The notes under the pieces: model-generated
What the model saw: the letters and a program-made list of their open reading frames with translations, nothing else
What the model was told of the DNA's origin: nothing
Databases searched by the model: none
Position numbers and translations under genes: made by a program
Source: Variovorax sp. V93
GTDB lineage: Bacteria; Pseudomonadota; Gammaproteobacteria; Burkholderiales; Burkholderiaceae_C
Direction of reading: 5' to 3'
DNA: 64,000 bases
Assembly: GCF_041154485.1 (NCBI RefSeq)
Contig: NZ_AP028669.1
Location: forward strand, 2,728,001-2,792,000
Part shown: positions 17,250-26,769 of the stretch, piece after piece
Layout: the number at the start of each line of letters is the position of its first letter
Position numbering within the stretch: position 1 is the first letter of the stretch

Positions 17250-17497
17250 TGCGCGGGCTCGGCAGGGTCGCGGGACGGCGGCATGGCCAGCAGCGCGGTG
17301 AACGCGCTCGAAGCCGCCGCCATGCCCCAAAAAACGAAGAAGGCCACGGTGTAGACGCCCTGGCGCGACATCCGCAGCGCCTCGCCGCCCCAGTGCAGGT
17401 CGGAAGGATCGACCATCGCGAAGACCAGGATTTCGATGGCGCAGGCCAGCAGGAACGCGGGCCACAGGATGCCGATCAGCTGGCGCGGCCCGCTCAT
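17246..17497 (-). CDS. Small two-helix membrane protein between ccoH and hemN (83 aa)
   Basis: 83 residues with two predicted membrane helices (about 8-26 and 50-68) joined by a loop containing DPSDLHWGGEALRMSRQ. I do not recognise a named family. The gene overlaps ccoH by 4 bp upstream and hemN by 4 bp downstream, so it is translated as part of the oxidase maturation run. A role in cbb3 assembly is an inference from position alone. Confidence 0.75.
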   Translation of the reverse strand: MSGPRQLIGILWPAFLLACAIEILVFAMVDPSDLHWGGEALRMSRQGVYTVAFFVFWGMAAASSAFTALLAMPPSRDPAEPAQ

Positions 17498-17787
17498 GGC
17501 GCGGCCCCGCGGCGCGGTCCCGGCACGGCCTCGGCCGGCGTCGCCGCATGGTTGCGGCCGTTGACCGCGGGCATCAATGCCTTGTCCGCCAGGGTCTTGT
17601 TGATCTCGACGCCGCGGCGGTAGTAGTCCTCGGACACCAGCGGGTCGGGGCTGTCCCAGGCGTACCAGAGGGTCACGAAGCTCGCGACCACCACCAGCGC
17701 GGGGCCGGCGATCACCATCCAGAGCAGCGGATGCCGCCACCACGCGTCGCGTGGGGCCGGCGGCGGGCTTGTTGTCGTTGCGTTCAT
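17494..17787 (-). CDS. ccoH: FixH/CcoH-like cbb3 oxidase assembly protein
   Basis: 97 residues. One membrane helix (about residues 18-40), then VSEDYYRRGVEINKTLA, the FixH signature. FixH/CcoH assists the late assembly of cbb3 oxidase and interacts with CcoI and CcoN in other bacteria. The protein is shorter than typical FixH (about 150 residues) and lacks most of the periplasmic domain. It lies 13 bp after ccoG. Confidence 0.82.
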   Translation of the reverse strand: MNATTTSPPPAPRDAWWRHPLLWMVIAGPALVVVASFVTLWYAWDSPDPLVSEDYYRRGVEINKTLADKALMPAVNGRNHAATPAEAVPGPRRGAAP

Positions 17788-17800
17788 CGTCTCGGCTCCT

Positions 17801-19264
17801 TCAGCGCGGCACTAGAAAGGCCGCTTTTTCCGACACCTGGACACCGCTGCGCTCGTCCCGGATGTCGAAATGCACCGTGTGCGAACCCGCGGGCACCACG
17901 CCGTAGGGCACCTGCAGCCGCACCGCGACCCAGCGCGACTGCGCCGCACCGATCGTGACCGGTTCGCCCGGCGAGACGGTCAGGCCCTCGAGGCCGTGGG
18001 CGGCAATGCGGTAATCGCGCGCCTCCTCGGTGGCGTTCATGATCTGCAGCCGGTAGACGTTCTCGAGCCGGCCGTCCTCGACGATGCGGGCCAGCGATGC
18101 GCGGTCGCGCACCACGTCCACCTTCAGCGGCATGCGCGTGACGAGGCTCGCGAGCAGCCCGATGACCAGCAGCGCCAGGATCGCGGTGTAGACCAGCACG
18201 CGCGGGCGCAGCACGCGGCGCAGCAGCTGGCCGCGCGTCCATCCGGCCTCCATGCCGTTCTGCGTGTCGTAGCGGATCAGCCGCGGCGCATAGGCCATCT
18301 TCTGCATCACGGTGTCGCAGGCGTCCACGCACAGGCCGCAGCCGATGCACTCGTACTGCAGCCCCTTGCGGATGTCGATGCCCGTCGGGCACACCTGCAC
18401 GCAGAGCCCGCAGTCGATGCAGTCGCCGAGCGCCATGCTGTGCGGGTCGACGCCTTTGCGCCGGGGCGCACGCGGCTCGCCGCGCTCCGGATCGTAGGTG
18501 ACGATGAGCGTGTCGCGGTCGAACATGGCGCTCTGGAAGCGTGCATAGGGGCACATGTACTTGCAGACCTGCTCGCGCATGAAACCGGCATTGCCATAGG
18601 TCGCGAAGCCGTAGAAGAAGACCCAGAACACTTCCCACGAACCCATGCGGGTCTGCAGGAAGGCCAGCCCCAGGTCGCGGATCGGCGTGAAGTAGCCCAC
18701 GAAGGTGAAGCCGGTCCACAGCGCGATGCCGATCCACACCAGGTGCTTGAACCATTTCTTCACCAACTTCTCGAGTGACATCGATTCGGCGTCCAGCCGC
18801 ATGCGCGCCGTGCGGTTGCCTTCGATCCTGTGCTCCACCCACATGAAGATCTCGGTGTAGACGGTCTGCGGGCAGGCATAGCCGCACCACAGCCGCCCGG
18901 CCACCGCGGTGAAGAGGAAGAGCGCCAGCGCGCTGACCACCAGCAGTCCCGAAAGGTAGATCAGGTCCTGCGGATACAGCACCAGCCCGAAGATGTAGAA
19001 GCGGCGTGCAGCCAGGTCGAACAGCACCAGCTGCCGCTCGCCCCACTCGGCCCACGGCAGGCCGTAGAACACCAGCTGGGTCAGAAAGACCATCGCCCAG
19101 CGCCAGCGCGCGAACATGCCGCGCACGGTGCGCGGATAGATCTTCTTCGAGGCCTCGTACAGGCCCACCGAGTCACTCTCGACCGGAACGATGGGAATGG
19201 TCTTGCGCGCGCCGGGGCTGGCCGGTGTCGATGCAGAGGAGGAAACGGGGGCGGATGAGTCCAT
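17801..19264 (-). CDS. ccoG: Cytochrome c oxidase accessory protein CcoG (FixG/RdxA)
   Basis: 487 residues. Several membrane helices in the first half, then two ferredoxin-like clusters, CIDCGLCVQVCP and CIGCGLCVDAC, near residues 278-320, and a C-terminal immunoglobulin-like FixG domain. CcoG reduces Cu(II) for insertion into cbb3 oxidase. It lies 15 bp downstream of ccoP, in the same run. The C-terminal part has no visible defects. Confidence 0.93.
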   Translation of the reverse strand: MDSSAPVSSSASTPASPGARKTIPIVPVESDSVGLYEASKKIYPRTVRGMFARWRWAMVFLTQLVFYGLPWAEWGERQLVLFDLAARRFYIFGLVLYPQDLIYLSGLLVVSALALFLFTAVAGRLWCGYACPQTVYTEIFMWVEHRIEGNRTARMRLDAESMSLEKLVKKWFKHLVWIGIALWTGFTFVGYFTPIRDLGLAFLQTRMGSWEVFWVFFYGFATYGNAGFMREQVCKYMCPYARFQSAMFDRDTLIVTYDPERGEPRAPRRKGVDPHSMALGDCIDCGLCVQVCPTGIDIRKGLQYECIGCGLCVDACDTVMQKMAYAPRLIRYDTQNGMEAGWTRGQLLRRVLRPRVLVYTAILALLVIGLLASLVTRMPLKVDVVRDRASLARIVEDGRLENVYRLQIMNATEEARDYRIAAHGLEGLTVSPGEPVTIGAAQSRWVAVRLQVPYGVVPAGSHTVHFDIRDERSGVQVSEKAAFLVPR

Positions 19265-19279
19265 GACGGCCGGTCGGTG

Positions 19280-20191
19280 TCAGGGCCCGGTGGCAGGGTT
19301 GGAGAAACCCCAGACATAGGACGCGAGCAGCTTGATCTGGGCCTCCGTGAGCCGACCCTCCTGCGCGGGCATCTCGCTGTGCTTGCCGGCGTTGACCATC
19401 TGCACGATGGCGGCCTCGCCGTAGCCGTGCAGCCAGATCTTGTCGCTGAGGTTGGGGGCGCCCACGGCCTGGTTGCCCACGCCGCCGATGCCGTGGCAGG
19501 CAGCGCACACCGTGAACTTCGACTTGCCGAGGCCGGCGCGCACCGAGTCGTGCGGCGCGCCCGAAAGGCTCAGCACATAGTTCGCCAGGTTCTTGACGTC
19601 GTCCTGCGAGCCCACCGCCGCCGCCATCGGCGGCATCGTGCCGACGCGGCCCTTGGTGATGGTCTCGACGATCTTCTCGGGCGTGCCGCCGTGCAGCCAG
19701 TCCTTGTCGGTCAGGTTGGGAAATCCCTTGCTGCCGCGCGCATCGGAGCCATGGCACTGGGAACAGTTGTTCATGAACAGGCGCTCGCCGATGGCCATGG
19801 CCTTGGGCTCGCGCGCAATGTCCTCCAGCGGCATGGCGGCGTAGCCCGCATAGACGGGCGCCAGCGCCTTGGTGGCCTTGGCGACGTCCTCGTCGTACTC
19901 GGTCCTGGTGCTCCAGTTCGCCTGGCCGGCGAAGCTGCCCAGGCCGGGAAAGACCACCAGGTAGCCCACCGCGAAGAAGATGGTGAGCACGAAGAGGCCG
20001 ATCCACCACATGGGCAGCGGATTGTTGGCTTCGCGCAGGTCCTCGTCCCAGACGTGGCCGGTGGTGTTGTCCGCATCGGACGGCACGCGCTTGCGGGCCG
20101 TGAGCCACAGCAGCAGCATGCATCCGAGGATGCTCAGCACCGTGCCGGCGGCAATGTAGTTGGACCAGAAGTTGTTGACGAAATCGCTCAT
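19280..20191 (-). CDS. ccoP: cbb3 cytochrome c oxidase subunit III (diheme CcoP)
   Basis: 303 residues. Two hydrophobic segments (about 8-30 and 61-83), then two c-type heme sites, CSQCH near residue 140 and CAACH near 226. This subunit passes electrons from cytochrome c to the CcoO/CcoN core. ATG at 20191 begins MSDFVNNFWSNYIA, typical of CcoP; a longer upstream reading would run through ccoQ. It lies 19 bp after ccoQ. Confidence 0.95.
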   Translation of the reverse strand: MSDFVNNFWSNYIAAGTVLSILGCMLLLWLTARKRVPSDADNTTGHVWDEDLREANNPLPMWWIGLFVLTIFFAVGYLVVFPGLGSFAGQANWSTRTEYDEDVAKATKALAPVYAGYAAMPLEDIAREPKAMAIGERLFMNNCSQCHGSDARGSKGFPNLTDKDWLHGGTPEKIVETITKGRVGTMPPMAAAVGSQDDVKNLANYVLSLSGAPHDSVRAGLGKSKFTVCAACHGIGGVGNQAVGAPNLSDKIWLHGYGEAAIVQMVNAGKHSEMPAQEGRLTEAQIKLLASYVWGFSNPATGP

Positions 20192-20210
20192 CGTGGGCCC
20201 CTTTTGTTCT

Positions 20211-20351
20211 TCAGTCCTGCTCGAACGGCAGCTGCGCGGCTTCCTCGAAGCGCGGCGCATTGCGGCGGGCATAGGCCCAGGCCACGATGCCGAGGAAAAG
20301 CACAAAGCAGGAAACGGTGGCGGCGACGCGCAAGGTGGTGATGTCGATCAT
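20211..20351 (-). CDS. ccoQ: cbb3 oxidase subunit CcoQ
   Basis: 46 residues with one membrane helix and the tail YARRNAPRFEEAAQLPFEQD, typical of CcoQ, which stabilises the complex. It lies between ccoO and ccoP with 13- and 19-bp gaps. Confidence 0.88.
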   Translation of the reverse strand: MIDITTLRVAATVSCFVLFLGIVAWAYARRNAPRFEEAAQLPFEQD

Positions 20352-20364
20352 GGTTCGGTGCTCC

Positions 20365-20994
20365 CTACTTGAGCGCGAGGCCCAGCGATTGCAGGTACGC
20401 CACGGTGGCGTCCATCTCGGTCTTGCCGCGCACGTCGTCGGCGGAACGGGCGATCTCCTCGTCCGTGTACGGCACGCCGACCTGGCGCAGCGCGCGCATG
20501 CGGCGCGGAATGGCGTCGGCATCGACCTGGGTCCTGTCCAGCCAGGCATAGGCCGGCATGTTCGATTCGGGCACCAGGTCGCGCGGGTTGTTCAGGTGGA
20601 TGCGGTGCCACTCGTCGCTGTACTTGCCGCCCACGCGGTGCAGGTCGGGGCCGGTGCGCTTGCTGCCCCACTGGAACGGATGGTCATAGACGAACTCGCC
20701 GGCCACCGAGTAGTGGCCGTAGCGCAGCGTCTCCGAGCGGAACGGCCGGATCATCTGCGAATGGCAGTTGTAGCAGCCCTCGCGCAGGTAGACGTCGCGG
20801 CCGGCCAGCTGCAGCGCGGTGATCGGCTTCAGGCCCTGGATCGGCTCGGTGGTCGACTTCTGGAAGAACAGCGGCACGATCTCGACCATGCCGCCGATGG
20901 CGACCACCACGAGAATCAGCACGATCATCAGCAGGTTGTTGGTCTCCACCTTTTCATGGGTGAAGCCGCTTTGGGAGGGGGTCTTCTGCGTCAT
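20365..20994 (-). CDS. ccoO: cbb3 cytochrome c oxidase subunit II (monoheme CcoO)
   Basis: 209 residues. One N-terminal membrane helix (about 22-42), then a single c-type heme motif in [12 protein letters not shown] near residue 77. The motif [28 protein letters not shown] is typical of CcoO/FixO. It follows ccoN by 9 bp. Confidence 0.96.
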   Translation of the reverse strand: MTQKTPSQSGFTHEKVETNNLLMIVLILVVVAIGGMVEIVPLFFQKSTTEPIQGLKPITALQLAGRDVYLREGCYNCHSQMIRPFRSETLRYGHYSVAGEFVYDHPFQWGSKRTGPDLHRVGGKYSDEWHRIHLNNPRDLVPESNMPAYAWLDRTQVDADAIPRRMRALRQVGVPYTDEEIARSADDVRGKTEMDATVAYLQSLGLALK

Positions 20995-21003
20995 GGCGCT
21001 TCC

Positions 21004-22443
21004 TCAGGCGTGGGCAATGGCAACGGGCGGGATGGCGGCCCTCACGGAGCGCCCGGAGATGACGGTCATCCACACGTTCCACGCCATCACCAGCATCCCT
21101 GCCAAGTACAGCAGGCCGCCGGACAGCCGCACCACGTAGAACGGGAAGGTGGCCTTCACGCTCTCCACGAAGGTGTAGGTGAGCGTGCCGTCGGGGTTCA
21201 CGGCGCGCCACATCAGGCCCTGCATCACGCCGGCGATCCACATGGCGGCGATGTACAGCACGATGCCGATGGTGGCCATCCAGAAGTGCGCCTCGATGGC
21301 CTTCACGCTGTACATGGCAGTGCGGCCGTACATGCGCGGAATCAGGTAGTAGAGCGAGCCCATCGTGATGAAGCCCACCCAGCCCAGCGCGCCGGAGTGC
21401 ACGTGGCCGACGGTCCAGTCGGTGTAGTGGCTCAGGGCATTGACGGTTTTGATCGACATCATCGGGCCCTCGAAGGTCGACATGCCGTAGAACGACAGCG
21501 CCACGATCAGGAAGCGCAGGATCGGATCGGTGCGCAGCTTGTGCCAGGCGCCCGAGAGCGTCATCACGCCGTTGATCATGCCGCCCCAGCTCGGCGCGAG
21601 CAGGATCAGCGAGAACACCATGCCCAGCGACTGCGTCCAGTCCGGCAGCGCCGTGTAGTGCAGGTGGTGCGGGCCGGCCCACATGTAGGTGAAGATCAGC
21701 GCCCAGAAGTGGACGATCGAGAGCCGGTACGAATACACCGGCCGGCCGGCCTGCTTGGGGATGTAGTAGTACATCATTCCGAGGAAACCCGCGGTGAGAA
21801 AGAAGCCCACCGCGTTGTGGCCGTACCACCACTGCACCATCGCGTCCTGCACGCCGGCATAGGCCGAGTAGCTCTTCATCCAGCCCGCCGGAATCTCGGC
21901 GCTGTTGACGATGTGCAGCAGCGCCACCGCGATGATGAAGGCGCCGTAGAACCAGTTGGCCACGTAGATGTGGCGCACCTTCCGGATCCCGATGGTGCCG
22001 AAGAACACCACCGCGTAGGCCACCCACACCACCGCAATCAGGATGTCGATGGGCCATTCGAGCTCGGCGTATTCCTTGCCCGTGGTGTAGCCCAGCGGCA
22101 GGCTGATGGCGGCGGCCACGATCACGGCCTGCCAGCCCCAGACCACGAACGACGCGAGCGCCGGCGCGAACAGCCGGACCTGGCAGGTGCGCTGCACCAC
22201 GTGGAAGCTGGTGGCCATGAGCGCGCAGCCGCCGAACGCAAAGATCACCGCGTTGGTGTGCAGCGGCCGCAGCCGCCCATAGCTGAGCCACGGAATGCCG
22301 AGGCTGAATTCGGGCCAGGCGAGCTCGGTGGCGATGATCACGCCGACCAGCATGCCGACCACGCCCCAGACCACGGACATGAGGGCGAGCTGCCGTACGG
22401 CGGTGTCGTCGTAGACCGCTGCGGGAGGATTGGGTTCTTGCAT
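21004..22443 (-). CDS. ccoN: cbb3 cytochrome c oxidase subunit I (CcoN)
   Basis: 479 residues, the catalytic heme-copper core of the high-affinity terminal oxidase, with about 12 membrane helices and conserved His residues (for example [56 protein letters not shown]). It reduces oxygen to water and pumps protons under microaerobic conditions. ATG at 22443 is chosen over longer upstream readings because the promoter with a perfect FNR/ANR box lies immediately upstream. It starts the ccoNOQPGH run. Confidence 0.95.
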   Translation of the reverse strand: MQEPNPPAAVYDDTAVRQLALMSVVWGVVGMLVGVIIATELAWPEFSLGIPWLSYGRLRPLHTNAVIFAFGGCALMATSFHVVQRTCQVRLFAPALASFVVWGWQAVIVAAAISLPLGYTTGKEYAELEWPIDILIAVVWVAYAVVFFGTIGIRKVRHIYVANWFYGAFIIAVALLHIVNSAEIPAGWMKSYSAYAGVQDAMVQWWYGHNAVGFFLTAGFLGMMYYYIPKQAGRPVYSYRLSIVHFWALIFTYMWAGPHHLHYTALPDWTQSLGMVFSLILLAPSWGGMINGVMTLSGAWHKLRTDPILRFLIVALSFYGMSTFEGPMMSIKTVNALSHYTDWTVGHVHSGALGWVGFITMGSLYYLIPRMYGRTAMYSVKAIEAHFWMATIGIVLYIAAMWIAGVMQGLMWRAVNPDGTLTYTFVESVKATFPFYVVRLSGGLLYLAGMLVMAWNVWMTVISGRSVRAAIPPVAIAHA

Positions 22444-22470
22444 CGTGGTGCCTCTTGATGGACTGCGGGC

Positions 22471-22512
22471 AGTGTCCCCGCGCCCTCCTCCCGAGGGTTT
22501 GATGCAGATCAA
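22471..22512 (-). promoter_or_regulatory. Perfect FNR/ANR box and -10 for ccoNOQP
   Basis: TTGATGCAGATCAA at 22499-22512 is an exact dyad. On the minus strand GACACT at 22476-22471 follows after 22 nt, the class II FNR distance. The predicted start is about 20 nt upstream of the ccoN ATG. Confidence 0.85.
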
Positions 22513-22646
22513 TCGCCGCGCAGGATGCGGTCGCCCTCGATCTCGATGTCTTCGAACTGGCCGCGCTCGATCGCCCACCAGAGGCCGCCGAGGATGGCGA
22601 GCACCAGCACGACCGACAGCGGGATCAGCAGGAAGAGGATGTCCAT
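22509..22646 (-). CDS. ccoS: cbb3 oxidase maturation protein CcoS
   Basis: 45 residues: [19 protein letters not shown], one membrane helix, then [16 protein letters not shown], the CcoS signature. CcoS is needed to load heme and copper in the oxidase. The start touches the stop of ccoI (TGATG). Its 3' end overlaps the right half of the FNR box that drives ccoN by 4 bp, so the promoter is partly coding. Confidence 0.92.
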   Translation of the reverse strand: MDILFLLIPLSVVLVLAILGGLWWAIERGQFEDIEIEGDRILRGD

Positions 22647-24973
22647 CAGCGCACCGCCCTGCCCGCGGCGGGGGCCGCGAGCCGCGCCGCGTTGAGCACC
22701 ACCACCAGCGAACTCGCCGCCATGCCCAGCCCGGCCAGCCAGGCGGGCAGCCAGCCCATGACGGCCAGCGGCACGCACAGCGCGTTGTAGCCGGCCGCCC
22801 ACGCGAGGTTCTGCCGCACCACGCGCAGCGTTCGCCGCGCCTGCGCGATGGTGCGCGGAATGGCCGCGAGCGCATCGCCCGGCACCACGAAGTCGGCCCG
22901 CGCGCGCGACAGCGGCACGGCGCGCCCGAAGGCGAAGGAGGCGTTCGCGCGCGCCAGCGAAGGCCCGTCGTTCAGGCCGTCGCCCACCATCGCCACCTGC
23001 CGGCCTTCGGCCTGCAGGCGCCACAGGACCTCGAGCTTGTCTTCGGGCGTGCAGCCGCCCTGCGCAAATTCGATGCCGGCGCGCGCGGCGATCTCGCGTG
23101 CGGCGCTGTCGCGGTCGCCCGACAGCAGGCGCACCGTGACGCCTTCGGCCTGCAGTGCCGCCACCGCGGCGGCCGCGTCCGGACGCAGTTCCTCGGCCAG
23201 CACGAAGCTCGCGATCCAGCCCTGCTCGTCGCTGAGGTGCACCTGCGGCGCCTCGACCTGCAGCGGTGCCACATTGCAATGGCTCGCCGAGCCCAGCCGA
23301 ACGCGCCGCGCAGGCCCGCCCGCATCGCCGCTTCGGCGCAGCAGGCCTTCGAGCCCGAGTCCGGCCAGCTCGGCCGGCTGCGCCACTTCCCAGGCGGGCG
23401 GCGAGCGGAATTGCGCATTCCACGCATTCACGAGAGCCCGCGCGCCCGGATGCAGCGAGTGCGCGCCCAGCGCGGCGCCGATCTCCAGCGCGTCGCCGGG
23501 GCGCAAGCCCTGGCGGCAGTACACGCGTTCGAGGCGCGGCGTCTCGCCGGTCAGCGTGCCCGTCTTGTCGAAGATCACCGTGTCGACCGAGGCCAGCGCC
23601 TCCAGCGCCTGCAGGTTGGACGTCAGCACGCCGCCGCGCGCCAGTGCGCCCGCGCTCGCGAGCATGGCGGCCGGCGTTGCGAGCGACAGCGCGCACGGGC
23701 AGGTCACGATCAGCACCGCCACCGCCACCATCAATGCCTTGCCAGGATCGACCGGCCACCAGAAGGCCGCGGCGCTGCCGGCCGACAGCAGCACCAGCAC
23801 GAGGAACGGCCGTGCGATCCGGTCGGCCAGCCGAGCCAGCCGTGGCTTGCCCAGCGCGGCGCTTTCCATCAGCCGAACGATCTGCGCAAAGCGCGTGCCC
23901 TCGCCCACCGATTCGATGCGCACCTGCACCGTGGCCGACAGGTTGTGGCTGCCCGCCAGTACGCGCTCGCCGCGCGCCCGCGCCACCGGGCGGGATTCGC
24001 CAGTCAGCAGCGCTTCGTCGGTGCTGGTGCCGCCGTCGATCAGCATGCCGTCGGCCGGAAAGGCCTCGCCCGGCCGCACCCGCACCACGTCGCCCGCGGC
24101 CAGGCGCCGCACCGCCACACGCTCCCAGCCGCCCGCGGCATCCAGGCGCTCGATGCTGTCGGGCAGGCGGTTCATCACGGCCTCGAGTGAGCCGGCCGTG
24201 CGGTCGCGCAGCCGCGCTTCAAGCCAGCGGCCCGTGAGCAGGAAGAACACGAACATGGTGAGCGAGTCGAAATAGACCTCGTGCCCCAGCGCGCCTGCGC
24301 TGTCGAAGGTGGCCGCGGTGCTGACCGCGAATGCGATGGCGATGCCGAAGGCAACCGGCACGTCCATGCCGATGCGTGCATGGCGAAGATCGCGCCACGC
24401 ACTGCGAAAGAACGGCCCGCAGGAGAAGAACAGCACCGGCAGCGTCAGCACCCAGGAGGCCCAGCGAAGCAGCTGCGCGGCGTCCGGCGTCATTTCGCCG
24501 GGCTGCGCGATGTAGGCCGGGTAGGCATACATCATCACCTGCATCATGCAGAAGCCCGACACCAGCCAGCGCCAGAGCGCGAGCCGCAACTCGCGCGAAC
24601 GGCGCTCGCGCGCGGAGCTGTCCGCGGCGGGCACCAGCCGGTAGCCGGCAGCTTCGCAGGCCTCGAACCAGCGCGAAGGCCGCGTCTGCGCGGCGGACCA
24701 GACCACGCGGGCGCGCTGGCTCGCGGCGTTCACCTGGACCTCGAGCACGCCTGCCACGCGCAGCAGCGCCGCCTCCACGGCGAGGCCGCAGCCCGCGCAG
24801 TGCATGCCTTCCACCGCCACCTGCGATTCCCAGCGCACGGTGCCGGCATCGCCGCCATCGAGCGCATGGCCGAACGCAGGCCATTCGGCGGGATCGTCGA
24901 GCGCCTGCCACTCTTCACGGGGTGCCCGTGGAAGCGCGGCGGCCGGGGAAAAGGGGGCGAGCGCAGCTTGCAT
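22646..24973 (-). CDS. ccoI: Copper-exporting P1B-type ATPase for cbb3 oxidase (CcoI/CtpA)
   Basis: 775 residues. A heavy-metal domain with [10 protein letters not shown] near residues 56-65, membrane helices, the metal-binding [11 protein letters not shown] motif near 426 and the phosphorylation motif DKTGTLTGE near 468, plus GDGLND near 692. It moves copper across the membrane for oxidase assembly. It ends in the ccoS start. The ATG at 24973 lies only 6 nt after a -10-like TAGCCT, so it may be leaderless (see findings). It is divergent from a universal stress gene. Confidence 0.92.
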   Translation of the reverse strand: MQAALAPFSPAAALPRAPREEWQALDDPAEWPAFGHALDGGDAGTVRWESQVAVEGMHCAGCGLAVEAALLRVAGVLEVQVNAASQRARVVWSAAQTRPSRWFEACEAAGYRLVPAADSSARERRSRELRLALWRWLVSGFCMMQVMMYAYPAYIAQPGEMTPDAAQLLRWASWVLTLPVLFFSCGPFFRSAWRDLRHARIGMDVPVAFGIAIAFAVSTAATFDSAGALGHEVYFDSLTMFVFFLLTGRWLEARLRDRTAGSLEAVMNRLPDSIERLDAAGGWERVAVRRLAAGDVVRVRPGEAFPADGMLIDGGTSTDEALLTGESRPVARARGERVLAGSHNLSATVQVRIESVGEGTRFAQIVRLMESAALGKPRLARLADRIARPFLVLVLLSAGSAAAFWWPVDPGKALMVAVAVLIVTCPCALSLATPAAMLASAGALARGGVLTSNLQALEALASVDTVIFDKTGTLTGETPRLERVYCRQGLRPGDALEIGAALGAHSLHPGARALVNAWNAQFRSPPAWEVAQPAELAGLGLEGLLRRSGDAGGPARRVRLGSASHCNVAPLQVEAPQVHLSDEQGWIASFVLAEELRPDAAAAVAALQAEGVTVRLLSGDRDSAAREIAARAGIEFAQGGCTPEDKLEVLWRLQAEGRQVAMVGDGLNDGPSLARANASFAFGRAVPLSRARADFVVPGDALAAIPRTIAQARRTLRVVRQNLAWAAGYNALCVPLAVMGWLPAWLAGLGMAASSLVVVLNAARLAAPAAGRAVR

Positions 24974-24979
24974 CGGGCA

Positions 24980-25049
24980 AGGCTAAGTGCCGGGCCCCCG
25001 TTCCCGTTTGATCTGCATCAAGTGACGAAAGCAGCCTGCGGCCTAAGCT
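24980..25049. promoter_or_regulatory. Perfect FNR/ANR box between ccoI and a universal stress gene
   Basis: TTGATCTGCATCAA at 25008-25021 is an exact dyad in the 104-bp divergent gap. On the plus strand TAAGCT at 25044-25049 follows after 22 nt. On the minus strand TAGCCT at 24985-24980 also follows after 22 nt, so the box may serve both genes. Confidence 0.8.
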
Positions 25050-25077
25050 CGCGGCACACCTCCCCGGACAGAAAACC

Positions 25078-25521
25078 ATGTACAAGCGCATTCTCGTGGC
25101 CACCGACGGCTCCACACTCTCGAAGAAAGCGGTCACGAGTGCGATCGCCCTGGCGAGCCGGCACGATGCCGACCTCGTGGCGCTCACCGTGGTGCCGCGC
25201 TACCCCAAGAGCTACTTCGACGGCGCGATGTCCTTCTCGCCCGAAGACATCGCCCGGGTCGAAAAGCAATGGGCCGACAAGGCGCAGGACATGCTCGACG
25301 GCGTAGCGGCGCGCGCGGCGGCGAGCGGCGTGCCGTTGAAGAAGGCCATCGCCAATTCGGACCTGGTGGCCGAATCGATCGTCGCCGCCGCGAAGAAGCA
25401 CAAGTGCGACCTGATCGTCATGGCCTCGCACGGCCGCAAGGGCATCAAGCGGCTGCTGCTGGGCAGCGAGACGCAGCACGTGCTGACGCACTCCGCGCTG
25501 CCCGTGCTGGTGCTGCGCTGA
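25078..25521 (+). CDS. Universal stress protein (UspA family)
   Basis: 147 residues, a single Usp domain from MYKRILVATDGST to the ATP-binding region ASHGRKGIKRLLLGSETQHV near residues 117-136. It shares the FNR/ANR box with ccoI. It is only distantly similar to the Usp at 10214, so it is not a recent duplicate. Such genes commonly belong to low-oxygen regulons. Confidence 0.92.
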   Translation: MYKRILVATDGSTLSKKAVTSAIALASRHDADLVALTVVPRYPKSYFDGAMSFSPEDIARVEKQWADKAQDMLDGVAARAAASGVPLKKAIANSDLVAESIVAAAKKHKCDLIVMASHGRKGIKRLLLGSETQHVLTHSALPVLVLR

Positions 25522-25539
25522 CCGCCCGGCGGGCCTGCT

Positions 25540-26532
25540 TCAGGCGGCCTGCATCGACCCCGCGCCGAGCGCGTCGTTCTCGGCTTCGCTGAGCCAGCGG
25601 CGCTTGTCGCGCAGCGGCGGCGCGCCGAACATGCGGCTGTACTCGCGCGCGAACTGCGACGGGCTCTCGTAGCCCACGCTGTGCGCCGCGCTCGACACGT
25701 CCACGCCCGCCATCAGCATCTGGCGGCGCGCCTCCTGCAGGCGCAGCTGCTTCTGGTACTGCAGCGGGCTCATGGCCGTCACGGCCTTGAAGTGATGGTG
25801 GAACGACGACACGCTCATGTGCACCGCGCGCGCCATGTCCTCGATCCGCAGCGACTGCGAATAGTTGATGCGCAGCGCGCTGATCGCCTTGGCGATGCGC
25901 TGGGTGTGGCTGTCCTGCAGCGCGATCTGCCGCAGCCGCGCGCCCTCTCCGTTCACCAGCAGGCGGTACATGATCTCGCGCTTGATGAGCGGCGCCATGA
26001 TCGGCACGTCCTCGGGCGACTCGACCAGCCGCAGCAGCCGCAGCACCGGCTCCAGCACCGGCATGCCGATGCGGTTGACGTACATGCCGCGCGAGGCGGG
26101 CGCGTTGGCCTTCGCGGGCAGCTTCTCGTCGCCGATGAGCTTGCCGATCTCGTCGATCGCGAGCTCCAGCCGCAGCCCGAGGTAAGGCTCGTTGTCGCTC
26201 GTCAGGCGCACCTGGCCGCACACCGGCAGGTCGACCGAGGTCACCAGGTAGTGCATGGGGTCGTACACATAGATGTCGTCGCCCACGATGATCCGCTTGG
26301 AGCCCTGCGCGATCAGCCCGAGCGCCGGTGTCGCGAAGGCGTGCTTGGGGCCGTCGGGCTTGCTGATGCAGAACACCTGCAGGCCGGCCACCGGCGTTTC
26401 CACGGTGCCGTCCTGGCCGCGCGTGATGCGGTTGATCAGCGCGACCAGTTCCTTCCTGGCTTCGTCGAGTTCGGGCTCCAGCGGCATCGGCTGGGCGATG
26501 GCGGCAGCGATTTCGGATGTGTCTTGGGGCAT
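25540..26532 (-). CDS. AraC family transcriptional regulator (AraC_N type)
   Basis: 330 residues. The N-terminal half is a cupin-like AraC_N sensor domain; the C-terminal 100 residues contain two helix-turn-helix motifs (IEDMARAVHMSVSSFHHHFKA near 222-241 and DVSSAAHSVGYESPSQFARE near 270-290). The partner gene is probably the divergent aldo/keto reductase 237 bp away. The effector is unknown. It converges with the stress gene at 25521. Confidence 0.88.
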   Translation of the reverse strand: MPQDTSEIAAAIAQPMPLEPELDEARKELVALINRITRGQDGTVETPVAGLQVFCISKPDGPKHAFATPALGLIAQGSKRIIVGDDIYVYDPMHYLVTSVDLPVCGQVRLTSDNEPYLGLRLELAIDEIGKLIGDEKLPAKANAPASRGMYVNRIGMPVLEPVLRLLRLVESPEDVPIMAPLIKREIMYRLLVNGEGARLRQIALQDSHTQRIAKAISALRINYSQSLRIEDMARAVHMSVSSFHHHFKAVTAMSPLQYQKQLRLQEARRQMLMAGVDVSSAAHSVGYESPSQFAREYSRMFGAPPLRDKRRWLSEAENDALGAGSMQAA

Positions 26533-26769
26533 GTTCGGGGGGCCTTGTCACGGGTTGGGCCGCGGCGGCGGCCGGCGTGGAGGATCGGGTGGTTCAAAGC
26601 TTAGCGCCACGCCAACGAATCTGCACGGCCCGCGCAGGAGGTCTGGAGAAATAGGCAAGGACTTTGCAGGAACGCGCTCGCCATGCCCGGCGCCGCGGCC
26701 GGATACTTTTGCGGACGGCCGGGGCCTTCCGGCCCTCTTCTCGCGCCACCCACCCAAAGGACATCTCTC

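Noticed and set aside
20287..22458. A 723-codon plus-strand open frame opposite ccoN-ccoO-ccoQ
   Set aside because: The complementary strand encodes three complete oxidase subunits with heme motifs; the plus-strand reading is His/Arg-rich with no domain.
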